This document shows positions 19,394 to 22,019 of a DNA stretch of 22,019 nucleotides, piece after piece. The stretch is from Gnetum montanum. Lineage: Eukaryota; Streptophyta; Gnetopsida; Gnetales; Gnetaceae. Made by a program: the position numbers and the translations under genes. Location of the stretch: assembly GCA_015680685.1 (NCBI GenBank), contig MNCI01008068.1:570115-592133 (forward strand), given 5' to 3'. Under the pieces are notes generated by a model, which saw only the letters and a list, made by a program, of their open reading frames with translations, made no database searches and had not been told where the DNA came from. The number at the start of each line of letters is the position of its first letter. The first letter of the stretch is position 1.

Positions 19394-19595
19394 AGACGTC
19401 TCCTTTCACAATAATACATCTCCTCTATGCTTAAGACATCTTCCTTAGCTTAAGATGTCTCTTGCAAGACATCTCACATGTCTACAAGAAGTCTCCTCTA
19501 TTCTCAAGATGTCTCCTCCAATTGCAAGATGTCTTCTCTATAAATTAACTATTTTTAGACAAGACATCTCATTCTCCTCCAAGACATTTCATATG
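19394..19595 (+). repeat. Array of AGACATCT / AGATGTCT boxes in chromovirus U3
   Basis: Nine or more boxes lie in about 200 bases: AGACGTCTCC at 19394, ACATCTCC at 19416, AGACATCT at 19434, 19467 and 19562, and AGATGTCT at 19453, 19507 and 19527, with weaker copies near 19489 and 19583. The first is a CpG palindrome. The array sits upstream of the likely TATA box. The same boxes fill the U3 of the unrelated copia element at 4211-4428. Confidence 0.75.
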
Positions 19596-19675
19596 AACAT
19601 GAACCAATTTCCTATGAGTTTTTAAAGATTTAAATTTTGAATTTAATAAGGAAAGCTAAAGAGATAGGTGTAAGG

Positions 19676-19682
19676 ATATAAG
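19676..19682 (+). promoter_or_regulatory. Putative TATA box of chromovirus-like 3' LTR
   Basis: ATATAAG lies downstream of the box array and about 220 bases before the AATAAA. TATAAA at 19539-19544 is an alternative. The start site is not known. Confidence 0.35.
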
Positions 19683-19898
19683 TAGATCTCTTGCACCTCC
19701 ATTTTGACTATGAGAGGCTAGGGAGAGAGAGGTGAGTTGAGGGAAGAGAAGAGAGAGATACAATCTTGGATAGGTGCATTGATCATCATCCATGTGAGAG
19801 TGTGTTTTCTTTGATTAAGTATGTGTAATAATTTAATTAAATCTCTTATTTTTCATTGGAAATTTATGCTTCCTTTCAATTGTAAATTCTCGAGTAAG

Positions 19899-19904
19899 AA
19901 TAAA
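19899..19904 (+). terminator. Putative poly(A) signal in the 3' LTR
   Basis: AATAAA about 85 bases before the LTR end, placed as expected for transcript 3' end formation within R. Confidence 0.4.
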
Positions 19905-19990
19905 GCATTCATTTTCTTTTCTTGTTCAAATTTATTGTTTTTTGACACTGAGAGAGCTTGGATTATGGAATCCATGGGAGCTTCTCATCA

Positions 19991-19995
19991 CTTTG
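19991..19995 (+). repeat. Target-site duplication, right copy (CTTTG)
   Basis: Follows CTCATCA, the 3' LTR end; identical to 14213-14217. Confidence 0.85.
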
Positions 19996-22019
19996 CATCT
20001 CTACAAAATAAATGCTCTCCATCTAGAGATATCAAATACTCTAATTTCTCTTCCCATTTTTCTTGATGACTTATTCATATCTCCTTTGTGTTTTCCTATT
20101 GACACATAGAGAATTACTTGGAATTAGGTCAATACATCAATCTAATCCACTCCTTAGCTTGGTCAACTGCTGAATCTACAACTATTCTCATCAAATCCAT
20201 ACTAGATACATGCATTAGAGAAAGAACGAGATAACACAACTCCTCATTATATATCTCTAATCCCTAGTATACCTCTTGAAACATTTTTCAAAAGTTCCCA
20301 TTTTCTTATTTTCTTTGTAATTTAGAACTACTATTTCAATCATTTTTGTTTCTAGTATTTGTCCAAATCCACTTCAAATCTGAATTTTACATTTTCCCTC
20401 TTAGATTTGACACATTAATGAAATAGATAAATCTTATTTTACATATTGTTTTTAAACATTTCTATTGCTAGCCACACAAACATTATTTTTTGCGTTGTCC
20501 AATGCTTTGTTTTATTGCACTCTGGGTTATACACGTTTTCCCTTTTATTTCTCTCAACTATTCCACACATGCACATTTCTCTTTTTACTTAATACCAACT
20601 AACATTTGGCAAAAATGTTCAACTTAGATTGTTAGATTTTTTCAATGATCTACAAGTCTCCTTTTGATTTGAGGGAAATTAGTTGAAAATATAGTTTTCC
20701 TAGAACATTTAGTAGCCACAAGATTTCCTAACTTAGTTTCATATCATGTTGTGTTATATCATAGATTACAATGATCCTTACCATAATACATAGGACATTA
20801 AACTCGAAATAATTTGATCTTGGTGTTTGCATATCTATTGTAATACATAACCAACAAGTCAACGTTGGATGGAAATTGGAAAAGACTCCATTTCAATAGC
20901 CTTCCTAATATATAAAGTAAGAATGTTTAGATGTAGTAAAAGTATATTGTAAGTCTTCTAACCTTAATCCAAATTAGTAGGATGTTTTTTTTTAGGCTCA
21001 AATTTCTTTCTTCATAGTTGAAGTACTAAAAAAAAAGCTAAAAACATTCCATATAAATTGATGCTTCATAAAATCCACATTAGTTTTAAAGGAAAACATG
21101 AAAAATATTTTAGTAATATTAGAAGGGTTAACTTAATTTTTTTTATTTATAATTCTTTTTAATCCAATTTTGCAAAACTATTGTAGGATGGATTCTATTG
21201 GTAAAAAACCCAATTGCATAGAGCTATGTAAAGGTATCAACTATTGCAATCATCCATATTGTTATTCAATTCATCATTGTGAAAGGTAGAACTAAAGAAA
21301 TTTATCATTTTTCTCTTCTTTCCTCCAATAATGGAGAGGGTAGATGAAGGTTGGGTTATGTAGATCCTAGAGGATTTTTCTTGGAGTCTAATATGTATCC
21401 TCAAACAACCACTACTTATAAAAAAAACAATTTCAACAACTATGTTCCAAGATCAATTGTAATAGTAGCCCTCATTTCAAGCATTGTTATGAAACCAAAC
21501 CTTCTTCAACATACTAAATAACATAAAAATGTCTAAATAAAAGATATCAGTGAACCATTACACGTATTCATAATACATATAACTCATGAACTATATGGAA
21601 CAAAAGTTGTAAAAGATGAAGATGATGAATTCATAAGAGGAATCATGAATAGTTGAGCACCAAGCCTAAGATGTCAATTCATTTAGAAACTAGAGTGTCA
21701 ATTAATAATAGTTAGTAACTACAAAAATATAAGTTCTGAATTGAACTCACAAACTATAGTAGTTATTAGTATCCATGATGTGTGTAACATCAAAGTCTAA
21801 GTTAAGTTAAAAGTTAGTAACTAAATATAATAGTAGAGTTCAAAAAAAGTAAATTACACTACTAATACAAACACTATAAAAGTCTTACTATCAAGAGCAT
21901 TTATGGATAGAAGTATTTACAAAGAATGCTCAAATCCTAAAATACCTTACAACTCATGAGCATTACTCATGTGGTCACATGACTAGTTTCTAATATAAAT
22001 ATATTTAATTTAGATATTT
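19996..22019. other. Non-coding A+T-rich flank, nothing recognised
   Basis: No convincing reading frame or repeat family was found on either strand. The only local structure noticed is a short direct repeat, GTTAGTAACT at 21711-21720 and 21813-21822, each followed within about 20 bases by AGTTC or AGAGTTC. The left part should be the continuation of whatever sequence lies before 14213, since the chromovirus-like element splits it. Confidence 0.45.

Larger units (their letters stand above)
14218..19990 (+). mobile_element. Chromovirus-like Ty3/gypsy retrotransposon, inactive
   Basis: The element is 5773 bp, bounded by a perfect 5-bp duplication (CTTTG). The 3' LTR has inverted ends TGATGAG and CTCATCA. 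The order gag, PR, RT, RNase H, IN is that of Ty3/gypsy. The wording of PR, RT and IN (GRPW box, MSFGLTNA, RSFLGL, NVSNLSPY) is that of plant chromoviruses of the CRM/Reina sort, which I cannot separate by eye. LTR starts differ at about 16 of 69 bases, more than the copia pair. Over ten stops and at least five frame changes make it dead. Confidence 0.88.
19145..19990 (+). repeat. 3' LTR of the chromovirus-like element
   Basis: It is 846 bp. It starts TGATGAG and ends CTCATCA, a perfect 7-bp inverted repeat, and CTTTG follows at once. Its first 140 bases or so match 14218-14360. It contains an AGACATCT box array (19394-19590), a TATA-like sequence (19676) and an AATAAA (19899), in the order expected for U3, R and U5. 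Confidence 0.9.

Noticed and set aside
19930-19960. PBS-like GAGAGAGCTTGG near the end of the 3' LTR, suggesting a second tandem element
   Set aside because: It lies inside the LTR, before the CTCATCA end and the CTTTG duplication, so it is not in the place of a PBS.
21240-21290. Cys/His-rich peptide (CNHPYC and HHC) suggesting a zinc finger
   Set aside because: Too short, with stops on both sides and no known finger spacing.

Overview
The window looks like heterochromatic DNA from a plant nuclear genome, probably a large repeat-rich one. Three facts point that way. It is very A+T-rich and visibly short of CpG. Almost every coding signal is plant LTR-retrotransposon polyprotein. All coding frames are broken by stops and frameshifts, many of them fitting C-to-T or G-to-A decay of methylated DNA (TAA or TAG where the family has Gln or Trp). 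I found no intact host gene, rRNA, tRNA, CRISPR array or bacterial-type operon. The species cannot be told from this sequence.

Layout: (1) 1-1149, a decayed reading frame on the minus strand that runs off the left edge and that I do not recognise. Behind it, 1150-1890 holds a cluster of ACATCAAA/TTTGATGT words resembling the subterminal repeats of a DNA transposon. (2) 2414-2467, a decayed tRNA-like A-box/B-box pair, possibly a SINE head. (3) 2694-3976 and 10272-about 12450, the two halves of a Ty3/gypsy pol gene of the Tat type: RT, RNase H, a second archaeal-type RNase H, then integrase. (4) 3977-10271, a near full-length SIRE-like Ty1/copia element inserted into that gypsy gene. It has two LTRs of about 1.1 kb, a PBS, gag remnant, PR, IN, RT, RNase H, a PPT and a 5-bp target duplication; the gypsy frame resumes exactly after it. 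(5) about 12450-14217, the gypsy 3' region with diverged tandem repeats of about 260-290 bp and a possible PPT/3' LTR. (6) 14218-19990, a chromovirus-like Ty3/gypsy element with gag, PR, RT, RNase H, IN and a possible chromodomain tail. It is flanked by a perfect CTTTG duplication; its 3' LTR is 846 bp with a 7-bp terminal inverted repeat, and its 5' LTR is severely shortened. (7) 19996-22019, A+T-rich DNA without recognisable genes.

The insertion history can be read directly. The Tat-like element is the oldest. The chromovirus-like copy came next or at a similar time (about 23% mismatch between LTR starts over some 69 bases). The SIRE-like copy is younger (about 9% LTR mismatch over 107 bases). 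None of the elements can encode its own replication proteins: catalytic residues of RT, IN or PR are lost in each.

The most interesting signal is a dense array of AGACATCT/AGATGTCT boxes in the LTRs of both the copia and the chromovirus element, which belong to different superfamilies. One surviving copy reads GAGACGTCTCC. This suggests an ancestral CpG-containing palindrome, AGACGTCT, that decayed by deamination on either strand. The box contains the auxin-response core TGTCTC.
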